A stretch of DNA of 64,000 nt from Planctomycetaceae bacterium (GTDB lineage: Bacteria; Planctomycetota; Planctomycetia; Pirellulales; Pirellulaceae): assembly GCA_012729315.1 (NCBI GenBank), contig JAAYDI010000065.1, positions 1 through 64,000 of the forward strand, given 5' to 3'. Positions 19,201 to 26,260 of the stretch are shown piece after piece. The position numbers were made by a program, and so were the translations under genes. Numbering within the stretch: position 1 is the first letter of the stretch; each line of letters starts with the position of its first letter. The notes below the pieces were generated by a model that saw nothing but the letters and a program-made list of their open reading frames with translations, was not told the DNA's origin and searched no databases.

Positions 19201-20873
19201 GAGCGCGCAACCAGCTGGAGTCGGACGGGACGTATTGCTATGCCTACGACGCGCAAGGCAACCGGATCAAGCGGACAGAAATCGCCACCGGCGCGGTGAC
19301 CGAATACCGCTGGGATCTGCTCAACCGCCTGGTGGAAATCACTGAACGGGCGCGTGACGGCGCCGTGGTCCGGACGATACAGTATGCCTACGACGTGTTC
19401 GGGAGGCGGGTCGGCAAGACGGTGGCTCCGGCGGTGGGGCCGTCCACGACGGAAAGCTACGTGTACGATGGTGCCCAGATGGTGCTGCGGTTTGAGCACG
19501 GTCAACTGACGAACCGCTACCTGCCCGGTCCGGTTGTGGATCAGGTGCTGGCCGATGAACAGGTGGGGGACGCCGCGGATGGCACCGCGGTGTGGTGGCC
19601 GCTGGCCGACAATCTGGGGACTGTGCGGGACGTGGTGCGTTACGACCCGGCGTGCCAGTCGGCGGAGGTGGTGAAGCATGTGGTCTACGATGCCTTTGGC
19701 AACGTCGTCGACCAGACCGGTGAGGCCGTCGACTACATCTTCGGTTTCACCGGGCGTGAGGACGATGCGGAATCGGATCTCAACTACTATCGTGCGCGGT
19801 ACTACGATCCGGGTCGGGGGCAGTTTATCAGTGAAGACCCGAGCGGCTTGAGTGCAGGGGATGCGAATCTCTATCGGTATGTGAAGAACAGCCCGACGAA
19901 CAAGATCGATCCGACGGGCTGCTACGACGAAGACGTACATTTCTATTTCAACTATTATCTGGCACGCTATCTCGGGCTGGACCAGTCCTCCGGCTGGGGC
20001 AATTCGCGTGGTCAGCCCATGTCCGAGGCGCTCATCATCGCGCAGTTCGCCACGCGCGTCGATTACGACGCCCAGACCAAGCCTTTGGGCGCCGGCATTC
20101 AGGCGCGGAGTCGCTTCCATATGCCCGATCCGGATGACGGGATGGGTGTACGGATGAATGATGGGCGCGTGTACAAGGCGATGTGCGAGGTCGCGGACGC
20201 AGGTGACCTGGAGATGTTCGGAGTTCTGCTGCACGTGTACCAGGACACATTTGCCCATTTCTCATACGGCGATGCCATCGGACATATCAGAGCGCCCGGC
20301 GGAGTCCACTCGCCAGACGAACCGTTTCGTGATTCGGCGCGCGAGCGGTGGATGGCGTTTTGCGTGTACAGCCAGATGGTACGCCTGCTGATGGCGCGGC
20401 GCGGCATTGACAAAGACGACGTGCAGGCCCAGACAGCCGTCCTGAACGGACGCAGCTTCAAGGATTTCTGGAGCCGTGTGTCACCGACACTGCTCATCGC
20501 GCCGACTACTCCCGATGCGAAGGCGTTCCGGGACGACCGGGTGGCTGCGTGGCAGGAACTCATTGCGCGCGACTTCCGCGGCGCGACACCGCGCTTCAAT
20601 GACAAGTCGTCTGCTGCGACTAACTACATGACCAGGTGGCAGCGCCGTGTGGCGGCGAAGGTGCCTGTGTGGTACAGCCCGAAGTACGATCACCACGCCC
20701 ACTGGGGACATTGGCGGGCCGTGCCACGGCAACCCTCCAACTGGTCGACCATCAAGGACAGCCTGCGGTGTTCCTGGAACACCCACCATGCGGATCCTTC
20801 GCGAAACACTCGCCCGCAGAGTGGAGCTGCCCGCGATAAGTGGCCCTGGACGTACGGTGGTTTGAAATGGTGA
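10287..20873 (+). CDS. Giant RHS/YD-repeat surface protein with C-terminal zinc-PLC-like domain
   Basis: 3528 residues. A basic head ends in the planctomycete motif LEPRQML (35-41). Ig/cadherin-like modules fill about 50-1240, and a golvesin-like beta module about 1250-1430. YD repeats run from about 1455 to 3200, interrupted at about 2471-2621 by a second golvesin-like module. The RHS core end (GFTGREDD, RYYDPGRGQFISEDP) leads to DPTG at 3208-3211. The 317-residue tail after it has VHFYFNYYLARYLGL and HVYQDTFAHFSYGDAIGH (H3316, D3320, H3324, H3333). This recalls DUF6765 and zinc-dependent phospholipase C folds. RHS shells enclose and release C-terminal toxins; secretion route unknown. Upstream neighbour is a sigma factor, downstream a small membrane protein. 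Confidence 0.88.
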   Translation: MSWWGMFRGPGRQRRSRRVRPGARRAQRMCRLESLEPRQMLTISVVQPMGQLETQEDGPDTWIDLRTVFESDLDQSLTYELVANTNPTLAEATVEAWALRVRHAADQSGSARISVRARGQSDGQTAVDTLCLTTRPVNDWPVLRSGLPEITLSEGGTATLDLTAYFEDVEDAAEDLWYSACAFDASQLVNPIQQSRVEHGTLYLTASADMYGYAQYAISATDHANATVSATLFVYVEPVNDLPLARQMPDRSHRLPTTATSSPVVLDLWFQHICDGTTYPYFEDVEDGSYLSFSVSVDDPRVFQTPPTVDADSFLVYCPTSEPGFYGSAVVTITARDQEGAVARLADGRLPTFRIQVDNRGVGYGPTPPPLCPPGPCPPGPASAATATVAGTGTSEPVESPAVTPLVSLPLSPTYSAGVDLQVLFPRIAEADETSPGALVALNDDFDEGNLGTTTILVGPYQREVQVLTKVPDNQPVRIGQQGRQHAIRTKWQWWWKDLSGDPSVAWCDHEVRLAQAVVTGPGRLQFDVPAGIRLWIPATALYGSQAFTHNPNIARHGTRWIEVRPGQDYRVDDPNAASFGAALGTTVPLAIEGVATAAGDIVARFTPIGTSQAVCDTVRVTVVSVDLDIDSDNSNGLQLPDRSAAEDLLEDQARYGGKRLVVNADDADRDNVPDLLDGFNLDARTGPGPATPADDQVDLAPGVGFVPLVVELPSNIDFEQALVRFHYSASIPEHATIAADHSRTIAPGGLRLWTVDEHVPRSPSAIDDPAGPGHFIAPGLLAPSSGYVDPAIADGTYTVSQLSGDAADGQFTIYLEGVETGLYEISIEVDADGVVLDNRTGRGLFGGVCVRDSVWVSVESEVTVSVVNAVGAESSNTEQVDTVQFEVSRGQYGERYPTIVFYRLYTESSTLGTATDPSVDGARADYWVSHRSAVSYTGLCDDPYTQIGWTVIPSYSHSATITVVPTDDAEVEWDESVGIELLEWDEYRALHDQILHATPNDGLPLGRGLPLLTVYKSFYRLKVDAQQQVVGHTAQATLLDNDALACRVVQRPDAEMVQESVAAIRQGLLDVALHDGTAQIVLPEWGPTYRESDQLLPLAELVLQLPASDQPISRLTGLYTVAGYAGETVEFAVDNLPSYLDANPLRELRLIVIGPAALSGKLTTGHYDGDVVLTAYTDDTAFTRTVRASLEVINRVDGALGSNEFGNRWWLDELDCVVPGDGITGPGPTAVSRLGPVGARTEAGIALVRGDHTTTWFVAPKVAPGAVVEIDDARAGRVTFSDPVYWVGKSGEKSPVVVSAPPYRSSTAGLEQREVYVGWHFPDLQPGHMYQLYVDWDAAPHHASNAVYTIHGAQPVAGGTTTVCVDQRFVPGEQGMAGRSWRSLGFFAVASADDELEVRLTTLVEPGRFVDGTVSAGAVMLVDRWELPSPAASPARLEIDPESGAIRLLTKAGERREFSADTGLLKSRKDRNGNRTAYRYVDADRDGRSDELDSITRQGGLVTRFRYTAGKLVSITDFAGRVTRWSIVGGLVQSVTAPAPGSGMTTPRYRFRYAPDGLLTQMNNPRGYLTRIARDVRTQRVTCVINPDNCNWSIGGYLVDGSDGALRLPASAHIGALSVACAGLVEPRATYVDPRGNVWEYQMDRFGLLTAEARPAVPGSPQKDVWRWMRDERGLPRVMIEPPGGGGDLPLPAIRTRQFFNAAGDLVRRIFADGTYEEWYYEPVFHQVRDHSDRLGHRTGYVRDACGNVVLQKEYAMQYDGTPDRYTRYTYSAPPTNINALPGGLLTRVVIAADSPAAVTTVQEYYTSGRQVGLVRAIRTAVGAADPDVTGTTVLTYDQRRNLITRTDPLGRVTRFTYDVLGRLIMRQDPSPETGDHAAPVTTYLYDAAGNVTLTVDPAGVRTLQAYDALNRLYISRTIGSDGTSSTSQTELITRYGYDASGNLIRQTDPLNRRIEYVYDARNQNTAIKHSGPRPTGLPAPPESVAGQAATFYDYDTLGNLRSVTDASGATTSYAYDRWGRMIRETAPAPGTGQHAAPVSHHVYDAVGHLVEVRESGVNGWRVTSYTWDSLGRLIREVQPADQTGRRSETGYTYDARDNVLTETRPDRLTVEYQYDLQDRVCRITSPDPDGAAPLGRQIIARQYNLDGTLRTEQQWNAAEPAAVLVTSYSYDQLGRLTRVTQMDPDGCGPLVAPETTYHYDVVGNQVQECQHLDQGRVLVRKTSYDGLSRPWKTVESTVGNAVREEITTYDRGGQVVQRQVGVGDGTATVVYRQTDYAYDELGRLVMQADPLPAAEATRPVTYYYYDAVGNLRFVRDPAGCWTEYEFDRLGRLVMVAKPAVEGMGTAVTRFEYAVTGAVTSVVDPLGRRTSYVRDDFGRELLRRLPSIGGQVPEVRTDYDVMGNVIGRYTSDGHVTLVAYDAFRRLVSVMEDGVKRRYTYDPLGRLASETDVAGRSTHYGYDLLGRQTSVQRPSPAGEEPFSQTRDDRQAELVGDWQVVPGGFEQSQQVAAAEAANPVRATWSFTGLTAGRTYEVLATWEPDPGHAPDVAFQICDSTGPLAPPVVVDQQQIAADVLAGHRAWQRLAVVTVASDTLSVQLAPGAGSGNVVADAVRVIELCGTTYTTYDLAGNIVSQTDGLGHTTRYTYDEQSHQTSITDANGDTTRFTYDPWGRLAAVVDPLGNATTYGYDALDRLTQECVEWQGASYTTSYQYDVRGQLQRVVDRLGRTRLFHYDALGQLREEIWYENAADAAGDVDRVNTIAHSYDLAGRLVAVRDGTSIYSFTYDVLDREVAVIADLPGTPAVVLATDYEGHDQRPSRVTAWVGAAQDFETRFTYDAHGWLRRLEQTGPGVADKRVDFRYTPAGQFARCERYEGLLGDQLVAASVYTYDGQGRMTGLMHQREDSQLAGYQWVLDPAGRVAQCVSVRDGVATYQYDARGQLLHADYTSQPDESYAYDANGNRVADGSTVGARNQLESDGTYCYAYDAQGNRIKRTEIATGAVTEYRWDLLNRLVEITERARDGAVVRTIQYAYDVFGRRVGKTVAPAVGPSTTESYVYDGAQMVLRFEHGQLTNRYLPGPVVDQVLADEQVGDAADGTAVWWPLADNLGTVRDVVRYDPACQSAEVVKHVVYDAFGNVVDQTGEAVDYIFGFTGREDDAESDLNYYRARYYDPGRGQFISEDPSGLSAGDANLYRYVKNSPTNKIDPTGCYDEDVHFYFNYYLARYLGLDQSSGWGNSRGQPMSEALIIAQFATRVDYDAQTKPLGAGIQARSRFHMPDPDDGMGVRMNDGRVYKAMCEVADAGDLEMFGVLLHVYQDTFAHFSYGDAIGHIRAPGGVHSPDEPFRDSARERWMAFCVYSQMVRLLMARRGIDKDDVQAQTAVLNGRSFKDFWSRVSPTLLIAPTTPDAKAFRDDRVAAWQELIARDFRGATPRFNDKSSAATNYMTRWQRRVAAKVPVWYSPKYDHHAHWGHWRAVPRQPSNWSTIKDSLRCSWNTHHADPSRNTRPQSGAARDKWPWTYGGLKW

Positions 20874-20910
20874 CAGCCGGCCGCCGTGGCCGGCGGACAA
20901 GGGGTGAGTG

Positions 20911-21498
20911 ATGACCACGAGTTCCTACAATCTGCAGGTGGGTTACAGCGTTGGCATGGCGGCGGCAGTGGGGGTGGTCTGTGCGCTCCCGATCCTCCCC
21001 GTGTGCAACGAGGTGGCGGGGGGTGGACACGGATCGTTGTGGCCATTCTACGCATTCTTTGCTCCGGTGTGGTTGATGTCGACGATGTGGCCGAATCTCC
21101 CCGGCGACATGTTCCTCGATTTGTGGTTCATGATCCTTGGCATGCTCGGACTCTACGCCCTCTACGGCGGCTTCATCGCCTACGCGCGGGCCAGGCAGGC
21201 AGGTGTGTGGGCCGTCTTGATTGTGCTGGGGGTTCACTACGTGTCGTTGGTCTGGCTGCCACTTGGATTCGACACGATTGAATCCCTGAGGAGTCTCGGC
21301 GGGACGCTCGGCAGCTTGTCCATCGTTTACAGCGTGGGGCTGACGGAGGCGTTCGTCGGGCTGCAACTGCTGGCGTTTCAGTTTGCCCGCAGCGCCGTGC
21401 CGTATCGGCCCCGCATGTCCTGGGCGGCGGGAGTGGTGCTGGCAGCTGGTTTGGCTGCCGGTGTGGCACTGTACTCCTGGGGCCTCACCTGTGTCTGA
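20911..21498 (+). CDS. Small polytopic membrane protein, candidate immunity protein
   Basis: 195 residues from the ATG at 20911 (a GTG at 20908 is the alternative), 37 bp after the RHS stop and on the same strand. About five hydrophobic segments are visible: VGYSVGMAAAVGVVCALPIL, FYAFFAPVWLM, LWFMILGMLGLYALYGGF, GVWAVLIVLGVHYVSLVWLPL and a final pair around LTEAFVGLQLLAF and GVVLAAGLAAGVALYSW. No family is recognised. Position behind a polymorphic-toxin-like gene suggests an immunity role at the membrane, which would suit a phospholipase-like effector, but this is inference. Its end overlaps the convergent STN gene by 14 bp. Confidence 0.7.
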   Translation: MTTSSYNLQVGYSVGMAAAVGVVCALPILPVCNEVAGGGHGSLWPFYAFFAPVWLMSTMWPNLPGDMFLDLWFMILGMLGLYALYGGFIAYARARQAGVWAVLIVLGVHYVSLVWLPLGFDTIESLRSLGGTLGSLSIVYSVGLTEAFVGLQLLAFQFARSAVPYRPRMSWAAGVVLAAGLAAGVALYSWGLTCV

Positions 21499-23509
21499 CG
21501 TTAGCGAGCCATTCGGCCGCTCTTCGCTGCTGTGGCTGCGGCAGCAGAACGAGCAGCGAGATGCTCGCAGAGTCGAACACGATGTTGCCGTTGCCGCCTG
21601 CATCGACAAACAAGGCCGCTCCCAGGTGCGCCTTGAGGTCCTGGATCAGTTGGGTGGCGTCCTGAGCGGTGATGTCTTTGAGCGGGTAGATCTCCAACTC
21701 CGGCCGGCTGTCGAGTATCGACTGACTTGCGATCTGGATGGTTCGGTTGTCGATGACGCGGTAGTTGAGTTGCAGAGGTGTCAGCCAGGTATCGAGCAGC
21801 TTCGACAGCGGCTGACCGTCCTCGCTCGTGAGCGTTGACAGGGTGGATGGCAGCCAGTTCATCGGGGTGGTCGACGGCCAATCCACGATCAGGTGCAGCT
21901 GCGATGCAACGCGGAAGTACTCGAGAATGCGGGCCACCTCCGTCGGCTCGGGGAAATTCGCCGACACGGGCTGTCCCAGTTCCCCCGCGGCCTGCAGGAA
22001 TACGGGGGTCAGGTCGAGCAACTCGTCGGGCAATTCGCTCCGTGGCAACAGACCGCGTGCGAGGCGCAACCTGTCCAGAAAACGCGCGACGTGAAAATGT
22101 CCCGCGACCGTCTGTTCAATCCCCAGCGACTGGTCATCCACCATCAGCGTTCCGTTGCCCCCCGCGTCGGACCAGGTGGCCGGTACAACCAGTTTCAGGA
22201 CGAGCTGGGCCAGCACTTGCATCTGTTCGTCATTGTCAGCCAGATCCGACACGTCGTAGGCGACCTGCTCCACCTCCTGTTCCACGTCGCGCTGGGGCGC
22301 GATGACCAGACTACCTTCCGCGACGGAATACTCCAGACCCACTGGCTCGAGCACCGTCTGCAGTACGTCATCGAGTGTCACCTGTTGCTGGTCGCAGCTG
22401 AGGTTCGTGTCCAGCGGAATGCGGGACACGCGGATGGCGTCGACATTCAGAGAGACGGGAAGAGCGGTGAAGTCAGCCACGAAATCGATGAAGGTGATCA
22501 GCGGCTTGTCGCGGAACTCCAAGGCGGGAATGACCTGGGCCAGACCCGCTGGCAGGGCTGGAGGCGGTTCGGGACCGGATGCGTGATCCGCCGGCGCGGG
22601 CTCCGTCGTCCCGGTACTGGCGTCCGTCCGGGCAGCATCGTCCGGTGCGACTTCCTCCGGCGGATCCGCCGGATCCGTCGTATCCTCCACCGGATCCTTC
22701 GTATCCTCCGCAGGTGACGTCGTATCCTCCGCGGGTGACACGGGGTCAGGAGTTGCGACCTGGTCGGGCTCGTCCGCGTCACCCGTGTCGTCCGCGTCAC
22801 CCGTGTCGTCCGCGTCGTCCGGTTCGATGGAGGGTGCCGGGTCCGCGGGTGGTTGAGTCAGATCGGATGTGTTCTCGGGTGCGGTCGGGGTGGACTGGGC
22901 GGGAAGATCGGGGAGCGGGGCTTCAGCAACGGGCAGCGGTGGCGAGCCGAATTGCGAGGCAACAACGGCAAGCAGCAGCAGGGCCAAAGCGACGCCTGCA
23001 ACAGCCGCGCTGCCCAGCAGCAGCCACTGTTTCACTATTCGGGCCGTATCGGGCTGGTGCGCCGCGCCAGCAGTGGGTGGTGGTGGGGTATCACCGTCGA
23101 GTGGCGGGGCAGAGGCGGTGGGGCCTGCTGTCTTCGGGGGGCTGGGAATGTGCCGACCGCGTGGCGACTTGGCTGCCACGGGCTCAATGGTGGGGGCGTA
23201 GTCCTCGCGGAACTTGAACGTGCGCTGGGGCCGTGTCCCTGCAGTCTCGTCGGTGTTTTCCACTGGAGGCGGCACCACCGGACTGCCCGACTCGGTTTCG
23301 GGCGGGGCGGCTGGTGTCAGGGGTGCGGGCGATTCGGCGGCGGGATCCGCGGAATCGGGTACGGCCGTCTCGCCGTTGGGACCGTGGATCAACACCATGC
23401 TGCCGCACTTCGGGCAGGCGAGTATCTGTCCGATGGCCGAGCTATCGCGCACGCGCAGACGCGTCTGGCATGTTGTACAGGAAATGGAGAACGGTTCCAC
23501 GGAAGGCAT
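21485..23509 (-). CDS. Zinc-ribbon, membrane-anchored protein with secretin/STN-like domains
   Basis: 674 residues from the ATG at 23507-23509. Residues 11-35 form a zinc ribbon (CTTC...CPKC, Cys 11, 14, 32, 35). A single membrane helix (WLLLGSAAVAGVALALLLLA) follows at about 165-190. Then comes a long acidic Asp/Thr/Pro linker with DNA-level repeats, then periplasmic-type domains. One STN-like unit contains LEFRDKPLITFIDFVADF and VTLDDVLQTVLEPVGLEYSV, a second contains LSKLLDTWLTPLQLNYRV. A final unit, LEIYPLKDITAQDATQLI, resembles the NolW-like secretin N-domain. There is no secretin pore domain. Function unknown; it may bind at the envelope. Downstream of galK. Confidence 0.7.
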   Translation of the reverse strand: MPSVEPFSISCTTCQTRLRVRDSSAIGQILACPKCGSMVLIHGPNGETAVPDSADPAAESPAPLTPAAPPETESGSPVVPPPVENTDETAGTRPQRTFKFREDYAPTIEPVAAKSPRGRHIPSPPKTAGPTASAPPLDGDTPPPPTAGAAHQPDTARIVKQWLLLGSAAVAGVALALLLLAVVASQFGSPPLPVAEAPLPDLPAQSTPTAPENTSDLTQPPADPAPSIEPDDADDTGDADDTGDADEPDQVATPDPVSPAEDTTSPAEDTKDPVEDTTDPADPPEEVAPDDAARTDASTGTTEPAPADHASGPEPPPALPAGLAQVIPALEFRDKPLITFIDFVADFTALPVSLNVDAIRVSRIPLDTNLSCDQQQVTLDDVLQTVLEPVGLEYSVAEGSLVIAPQRDVEQEVEQVAYDVSDLADNDEQMQVLAQLVLKLVVPATWSDAGGNGTLMVDDQSLGIEQTVAGHFHVARFLDRLRLARGLLPRSELPDELLDLTPVFLQAAGELGQPVSANFPEPTEVARILEYFRVASQLHLIVDWPSTTPMNWLPSTLSTLTSEDGQPLSKLLDTWLTPLQLNYRVIDNRTIQIASQSILDSRPELEIYPLKDITAQDATQLIQDLKAHLGAALFVDAGGNGNIVFDSASISLLVLLPQPQQRRAAEWLANVRHR

Positions 23510-23618
23510 TCCGCAAGGCAAGGACAGGCGAGCAAGCTACCCCCAGGCTACCCCGTGCGGCCCGGCCGAGTCCTCCTGCAGGGCCATCCGACCTCGACAG
23601 CCAATTGTACCATTGGAT

Positions 23619-24818
23619 TCAGTCCTGTCGAAAAATCCGGGCGCCTTCGGCTGGTCGCGATACGAACATGGTGGGCTGTATGCCGGTTTTGTCGAGATAG
23701 CCGGCAGCCAAACGCTCGGCGATCGCCGCCAGTTGGTCTGAGCGGACCAGGCTGACGGTGCAGCCACCGAATCCGGCGCCGGTCATGCGCGAGCCGTACA
23801 TCCCGCCGGACAGGCCGATCTGGCGCGCCAGATCCACGACCAGGTCCAATTCCTCGCAACTCACGGCATAATCATCGCGCAGCGACTCGTGGCTGGCATA
23901 CATCAGCTCGCCGGTAGCCGGCCAATCACCGCGGCGGATGGTATCGGCTGCGCGCGTGGTCCGCTCGATTTCACTCACCACGTGCCGAGCGCGGCGCATC
24001 AGTGCAGGCTCCAAGTCCGCCTGGCGTGCGGCGAGCTGTGTTACGGTACAGTCGCGCAGCGAACGCACGCCCAGGCACTGGGCAGCCGCTTCGCACTGGC
24101 CACGCCGCTCGGCGTACTCGCCGCCGGTCAACGCATGTTTAACGTTCGTGTTGGTGATCAGGATGCTCACGTCGTCGCCGCGGAGCGGCACCAGTTCAGC
24201 CTGCGCGGAACGGCAGTCGAGCAGGATCAGTTGGTTGGCGCGTCCCATCACGGAGCTGAATTGATCCATGATGCCGCAGGGGACTCCGGCGTACTCGTGT
24301 TCGGCCTGCTGGCACAGCAGCGCTTTTTTCACGGGATCGAGCGTCTGCCCGGTGATTGCTTCGACCAGCGTGGCGGTCGCAACTTCCAGCGCGGCGCTGC
24401 TGGACAATCCACCGCCGACCGGGACTGTGGAGTGCAGGACGATTTCGAGCGGGCCGGTTGCCAGACCACGCTGCTGACACAGATCCAGCACGCCCCACAC
24501 ATAGCTGGTCCAGTCACCCTGGCCTCCGGGCGGCGCTCCGTCGGCCGGCCACGATTGGTTCTGGCCGGAAGTCATACTGCAGAGCGTGTAGTGGCCCGGG
24601 CCGGACGTCTTGGCGGGGGCCGCATCAGCCGCCAGTACAACATACCGTTCGATCGCCATGGGCAGTACGAACCCGTCGTTGTAGTCGGTATGTTCGCCGA
24701 TCAGGTTCACGCGCCCGGGCGCCACCGTGATCCAACGCGGAGGGCGGCCAAACCGGCGGCGGAATTCCGCCTCGGCTTCCTCTGCCAGTTGCGGTACGCT
24801 GAGGTTCTTCTCGATCAC
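23619..24818 (-). CDS. galK: Galactokinase
   Basis: 399 residues from a GTG at 24816-24818 (MIEKNLSVPQL); a longer in-frame start at 24878 adds 20 atypical residues. Transfers phosphate from ATP to galactose C1 in the Leloir pathway. Visible GHMP motifs: PGRVNLIGEHTDYNDGFV with the substrate-binding Glu/His/Asp, the ATP loop GGGLSSSAALEVA, CGIMDQFSSVMG with the catalytic Asp, and motif 3 near MTGAGFGGCTVSLV. Length is normal. No galT or galE is adjacent; it lies between threonine aldolase (83 bp upstream) and the STN protein, all on the minus strand. Confidence 0.95.
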   Translation of the reverse strand: MIEKNLSVPQLAEEAEAEFRRRFGRPPRWITVAPGRVNLIGEHTDYNDGFVLPMAIERYVVLAADAAPAKTSGPGHYTLCSMTSGQNQSWPADGAPPGGQGDWTSYVWGVLDLCQQRGLATGPLEIVLHSTVPVGGGLSSSAALEVATATLVEAITGQTLDPVKKALLCQQAEHEYAGVPCGIMDQFSSVMGRANQLILLDCRSAQAELVPLRGDDVSILITNTNVKHALTGGEYAERRGQCEAAAQCLGVRSLRDCTVTQLAARQADLEPALMRRARHVVSEIERTTRAADTIRRGDWPATGELMYASHESLRDDYAVSCEELDLVVDLARQIGLSGGMYGSRMTGAGFGGCTVSLVRSDQLAAIAERLAAGYLDKTGIQPTMFVSRPAEGARIFRQD

Positions 24819-24901
24819 GCGACGAACTCCGTGGTCTGTAAGGGTGCTCGCGGCGCCGCCCCCGACGCGCGCAGCCACCGGTCGATTCTCTCAGTTGTTG
24901 C

Positions 24902-25972
24902 TTACGTTGGTTCCTTACGGTCCGCTGCGATCGTCCCGCTGGCCAGCTCGTCCGCCACCTGGCGAATGATCGCGGCCGCGGCGCGCGTCTGCTCCCGGCT
25001 GACGTCCAGGTGGGTCACGGCGCGGACTCGCGTTGGGCTCGTGGGCAGCATCCACACGCCATGATTCTTGAGCGTTGCCGTGAACTGGCTGGCGGTGCCC
25101 AGGGCCGGATCGACCGTGAAGATGATCATGTTGGTGTCCACCGTGTCTGGTGACAGGGTCAAGCCGGCGGCGCTGCGCACGGCGTCCGCCAGCACCTGGG
25201 CGTTGGCATGATCGTCCGCCAGTCGCTCGCGGTGGTATTGTAGTGCGTGCAGCGCCCCGGCCGCAATGATCCCGGCCTGCCGCATGCCGCCGCCAAACAG
25301 CTTGCGGTGTCGCCGCGCTTCGGCGATCAGCTCGCGGGGCCCGGCCAGGGCGGACCCGACCGGTGCGCCCAGCCCCTTGCTGTAACACACGCTGACCGTG
25401 TCGAAATGTGCGGCCCAGCGATCGGCCGCCACGCCGCTGGCCACCACAGCGTTGAACAGCCGGGCGCCGTCCAGGTGGGTCCGCAGTCCGTGTTCGTGCG
25501 CCCAGCGACAGATCTTCTCGACCGCCGCATACGGCTGCACCCGCCCTGCGCCGCGATTATGCGTGTTTTCCAGGCACACGAGCCGCGTGCGCACCTGGTG
25601 CACGTCGTCCGGACGAATCTGGTCTACGAACTGGTCGGGGCGCAACAGGCCGTGTTCGCCGCTCAAGGTGCGCGCGACCACCCCGCTCAACTGCGCAAAC
25701 GCACCTTGCTCGTAGTGGAAGATGTGGCACTCGGCTTCACACAGCAGTTCGTCGCCGGGCTTGCAGTGCACGCGGACGGCGATCTGATTGGTCATGGTCC
25801 CGGAGGGCATGAAGAGCGCCGCTTCCTTGCCCAAGAGTTCGGCGGTCGTGCGCTGCAGGCGGTCCACGGTCGGGTCGACGTCGATGACGTCGTCGTCCAC
25901 CTCCGCCGCTGCCATCGCGGCCCGCATGGCGGGGGTCGGTTTCGTCACGGTGTCACTGCGCAGGTCGATCAT
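24902..25972 (-). CDS. ltaE: Low-specificity L-threonine aldolase
   Basis: 356 residues from the ATG at 25970-25972, where the family begins (MIDLRSDTVTKPTPAMR); upstream in-frame sequence is not protein-like. PLP enzyme cleaving threonine/allo-threonine to glycine and acetaldehyde. Visible: the FMPSGTMTNQIAV phosphate loop, LENTHNRGAG, THLDGARLFNA with the Asp that holds the PLP ring, and VCYSKGLGAPVGSAL carrying the Schiff-base lysine. The C-terminal small domain is complete. The upstream 288 bp is shared with the divergent hisD gene and must hold both promoters. Confidence 0.93.
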   Translation of the reverse strand: MIDLRSDTVTKPTPAMRAAMAAAEVDDDVIDVDPTVDRLQRTTAELLGKEAALFMPSGTMTNQIAVRVHCKPGDELLCEAECHIFHYEQGAFAQLSGVVARTLSGEHGLLRPDQFVDQIRPDDVHQVRTRLVCLENTHNRGAGRVQPYAAVEKICRWAHEHGLRTHLDGARLFNAVVASGVAADRWAAHFDTVSVCYSKGLGAPVGSALAGPRELIAEARRHRKLFGGGMRQAGIIAAGALHALQYHRERLADDHANAQVLADAVRSAAGLTLSPDTVDTNMIIFTVDPALGTASQFTATLKNHGVWMLPTSPTRVRAVTHLDVSREQTRAAAAIIRQVADELASGTIAADRKEPT

Positions 25973-26260
25973 ACGGTCGATCCTAGTTTTCACCAATCGA
26001 TGGTTTGGGACACGTCTGCCGCGAGCGGCACGCAGACGGGCGCATAGTGCCGGTTTGTATAGCAGGAATTGCCGGGGAGCGGGAGACGCCCCGGGCGGTG
26101 TGGGGTTCGCCGCGTCGGGGCCGGTGGTTACACTGGGGTGCGAGCGGTTTGCCGCCTGGCGGGGTTTGGGTGCTGCGGACAGGGTGGACCGCCGGTTCAC
26201 GTCTGGCTGGCGGGAAGACCGTGCTGTGCTCCATTGATTGCACTGTAGGGAAGTCGGTCC

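Noticed and set aside
18189-20258. 689-codon minus frame opposite the RHS repeats
   Set aside because: Repetitive because the RHS repeats are repetitive, and coding evidence favours the plus strand.
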